NCBI GenBank assembly: GCA_027704905.1
Contig: CM051018.1
Coordinates: forward strand, 15,336,528 to 15,400,527
DNA: 64,000 nucleotides
DNA from: Muraenolepis orangiensis
Taxonomy: Eukaryota; Chordata; Actinopteri; Gadiformes; Muraenolepididae
Reading direction: 5' to 3'
A program made the translations under genes and the position numbers. Positions 60,830 to 64,000 of this stretch are shown in pieces. The notes beneath the pieces were generated by a model. That model was not told the DNA's origin and made no database searches. It was given only the letters and a program-made list of their open reading frames with translations. Numbering within the stretch: position 1 is the first letter of the stretch; each line of letters begins with the position of its first letter.

Positions 60830-60882
60830 TTGAGAGAGAGAGAGCGAGAGAGAGAGCGAGAGAGAGAGGGAGAGAGAGAGGG
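60830..60882. repeat. (GA)n imperfect
   Basis: GA array with GCGA and GGGA interruptions. Confidence 0.9.
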
Positions 60883-61165
60883 AGACTTCACACCATTCGT
60901 ATTCAGCACACAGTTTGTGTGTTTTCCTCGAGTTTGCATCATCTCTGTTCTAAGGCTCTGTGCTGACATTAGGTGCTCTTTCCAATTAGTTTGTTTTGTT
61001 AGCCTCCAAACAAACATGTCACTTTGCAAATGTGCGAACACCTTCATCCTTTAAGCTAGCCTCCTTGATAGTGTTTTATCCTTTTAAACTTCCCTCTCTT
61101 GGTGGTGTTTCATCCTTTTAGTCTGGCCTTTCTCGATGGTGTTTCGTGTAAGGGTGTTGATTCTG

Positions 61166-61198
61166 CTGGGTTGTGTTTCAGCAACAAACACAACCCAG
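61166..61198. repeat. perfect 13-bp hairpin
   Basis: CTGGGTTGTGTTT (61166-61178) and its complement (61186-61198) enclose a CAGCAAC loop. Confidence 0.85.
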
Positions 61199-61346
61199 TG
61201 GAGAGGAAAGCACCATTAACCCAGATACGTTCAGCGGACCATATGGTCTCGGCACACCACCTGGCGAGGGGTGACCACGTGTGTGGATGGGGAGGGACGC
61301 TTCCTCCCGGTTCCGCACAGCAGGGCCCCGGCTCTGTGCGAGGACG

Positions 61347-61462
61347 GCATGCCATGCAATGCAATGCCATGCCATGCAATGCAATGCCATGCCATGCAAT
61401 GCAATGCAATGCCATGCCATGCCATGCCATGCCATGCAATGCAATGCAATGCAATGCAATGC
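61347..61462. repeat. ATGCC/ATGCA pentanucleotide satellite
   Basis: About 23 units of ATGCM, where the fifth base alternates between C and A in runs, giving a higher-order period of about 20 bp in the first half. It is followed by (TTTA)n at 61464-61485. Confidence 0.95.
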
Positions 61463-62278
61463 GTTATTTATTTATTTATTTATTTCACAGGCATTCCATG
61501 CATGTTTTTCTTGCATGTTTTCACACTTCTTGTGCGTTTTCAAATGAGGCACTGAAGTCGCGGTTGCAATTAACTTTCCACGGCGGTTTTATTTCCTTGT
61601 TTTCAAGGTTTGTCTATTGTTGAATATCCGTTGTCTCCCTTTTATGTCGGAAAGCTGACATAGACGTCCGCGGCAGAGCCTATAGAAATCTGTCGCTCGC
61701 CTGTTGATAGGATCAACTTGAGTCCTCCAGCGCTGACGACTTGTTTTGCCCCCATGTCACTGCAAAGGCAAAAATTAAAAGAACGCATTTTATTTGGGTG
61801 ACCAAGGCCCAACATGTGCTGCCCACTCGTTCGCTTGGTGACAGATTCTTTCTTTTTATATTCTCCGTCAAAATTCCGTCACCCTCTTTGGCTGCGATAG
61901 ACGGGTGAGTGAGTTGTTGCAATTGGCGTCCGTCTCTCGTAACTCATTGCCACTTCTCAACGCGGCATGGCTTTGCTGCCAGCAAAACGTTGCAGCCGCT
62001 GGGGGATGACGTTGAGGTGCGGGAGACGAAGGTGAAGATGCGGGGAAGTGATGGAGGCGGTTCGGTTTAAAGGTGGCTTCATGGTGATTGGTTGTTCCGT
62101 CCGTTAGAAGAAGAGAGGGTCGAGGTGGCAACCCTCCCAGAAGGGCCCAACTGTTCAGAAGCTGCCCCTCGATGATCTCTCTCTCTGTCTCGGTCTGTGT
62201 CTCATAGTGAACAATGGTCTGTTATTTGTATCTCTTTCGCCACATCAAAAAACACCCGGCCAATTCCCAGCAGAATAG

Positions 62279-62350
<72 letters not shown>

Positions 62351-62357
62351 ACACACA

Positions 62358-62452
<95 letters not shown>
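62279..62452. repeat. (CA)n microsatellite
   Basis: CA array of about 174 bp with two CC slips at 62348 and 62363. Confidence 0.98.
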
Positions 62453-62455
<3 letters not shown>

Positions 62456-62938
62456 TTCCCGGGTCATTGTGTGTAAACGAGCCAAGAGGATAAGCAACAC
62501 TGCATCTGGCCAAGTCATTAGGCAGGGGGTTTGCTAACGTGACTGTGATTGCGCTTCCCCTTTTCATGTCGTAACCATTAAGTTGTCCCCTGTGTAAATC
62601 CATCCATGATGATGTGTCAATGCAGCCGCCGTTACTGTTACCCCAGGACATATACAAAGTCGTCCTTCATAACACAACGTTTTCAGTATTCATGTATGCT
62701 CTAATGGGTGTGTGCACACACACTCTGTAGTGTATGTGTCCAAGTGCTGATGAAAGGTATTATGTAAAGTGTACATCTCCTCCCTCGGCAACGTTTGTGT
62801 TCTACCGTTCAACACCGCTCATTGGTTCCCTCGAAAGACAGCAGATGAACACAGATGAGTTTTAGCTGACATGTGCACACACGCAGGCTACACTGACTAA
62901 CTGGCTCTGTTGGATATCTTCATAGCTGCCTCTGTTTC

Positions 62939-63200
<262 letters not shown>

Positions 63201-63906
63201 CCAACGAACCATGGAGACTGTGATTCATTCATGACGATCACAACGATCTGTTTAAAGTACTCTCTAATCTTTCTGCTGCAACCTCGTTACTAATCCTGAG
63301 CGGTGGCCAGCCCTCTCGTTGGGTTCGGAGCATTGCACTATTGCTAGGCTAATATGTTTTGCGAAGAATAGGCTGGTGAAAGATGGATCATTTGTCATCG
63401 GCTTGTTAGTTATGGATTTATAGACTTGATAGCCCCATTGATTGGTCATCTCAAGCCAGCCCGACCTTCTGCTACAGATCCCAGTTGGGCTTGAACGATA
63501 TGGTAAAATGCTATTATTATAACAATTATTAATTATTATCATCATTTTCATTTTTACTGAATATGGAGAAAATAATTGTAGGCCGTTTCTGCAGAACTAC
63601 AGTACAGTACTACATTTAAAAAGGTGTTATAAATGTTCACATTTGACCCGTATCAAAATATTACAGCTCCTGTGATTTTGAATTATTTCAGTTGGCCATA
63701 TTACGATTTGGATCATATTTAAATTCATTGTTCAGCCGTAGATCCCAGATAAGCCCAAAGTCTCCTCGAGGAGAGGAGAGGATACACCATTTTTGTTTTT
63801 ATTATAGACTTACGTTTGATAAAAATGGGACCAAGTCATTAACATAAGGCTAAAACATTTACGAAACTGCTTGTTCCGTGTCAATTAAAAATGTATATTT
63901 TTCACC

Positions 63907-63977
63907 TTTCTCTGATGAGTGGTGAGATTAAACAGTTGGGGCCACCAAGTGTTTAATCTCATCATTCATCAGAGAAA
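63907..63977. ncRNA. 27-bp hairpin, pre-miRNA-like or MITE remnant
   Basis: The arms 63907-63933 (TTTCTCTGATGAGTGG...) and 63951-63977 pair over all 27 positions if G-U wobbles are allowed: two positions differ from perfect complementarity and both become G-U in the plus-strand RNA. The loop is 17 nt. Size and wobble pattern resemble a miRNA precursor. No known miRNA seed was recognised, so a small foldback transposon is at least as likely. Confidence 0.4.
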
Positions 63978-64000
63978 TAAAACAAAACCAATTGTCCTGT

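Overview
The window is vertebrate nuclear DNA from a ray-finned (teleost-type) fish. It has split genes with GT-AG introns, tRNA-derived SINEs, L2/CR1-like LINE fragments and an extreme load of long, nearly pure AC, AG and CT dinucleotide arrays. By hand estimate these simple repeats cover about 5-6% of the bases. Such density is a known trait of cod-like fishes (Gadiformes), so that group is a reasonable but unproven guess. Most open frames in the window are simple-repeat read-through (Cys-Val, Thr-His, Ser-Leu, Arg-Glu) and are not genes.

Four protein genes are recognised, all from encoded peptide. (1) stk32c: first coding exon on the minus strand (8926-9007), its first intron filling 1-8925. 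(2) lrrc27: complete on the plus strand, ten coding exons from 10437 to 15685, 441 codons plus stop. (3) pwwp2b: complete on the plus strand, coding exons 16447-16586 and 18783-20490 (615 aa), then an intron and a 3' UTR exon 22221 to about 24450. (4) inpp5a: 5' region and first coding exon (53430-53507), with 53508-64000 the start of its first intron. As I recall the human map, STK32C, LRRC27, PWWP2B and INPP5A sit in the same order and orientation at 10q26.3, so this is a conserved synteny block.

Layout: 1-8925 is stk32c intron with repeats; 9008-10436 is a head-to-head stk32c/lrrc27 intergenic region with a good RFX X-box; 10437-24450 is the compact lrrc27-pwwp2b tandem pair; 24451-52600 is a long intergenic stretch with no supported gene, holding microsatellites, SINEs, two copies of one LINE 3' end, an unnamed dispersed repeat, a foldback element and perfect hairpins; 52600-53507 is the inpp5a promoter/leader with a CRE and a chain of short upstream ORFs; the rest is inpp5a intron 1, with two striking hairpins.

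The genes do not form one pathway: stk32c is a Ser/Thr kinase, lrrc27 an LRR/coiled-coil protein, pwwp2b a chromatin reader, and inpp5a an inositol-polyphosphate 5-phosphatase. The most interesting unexplained signals are the X-box, the stop codon that abuts a splice donor in pwwp2b, the inpp5a uORF chain, several perfect or wobble-only hairpins (52241, 58825, 63907, 27382), the 0.5-kb foldback element at 33736-34253, and (CT)n arrays that end in splice-acceptor-like AG.
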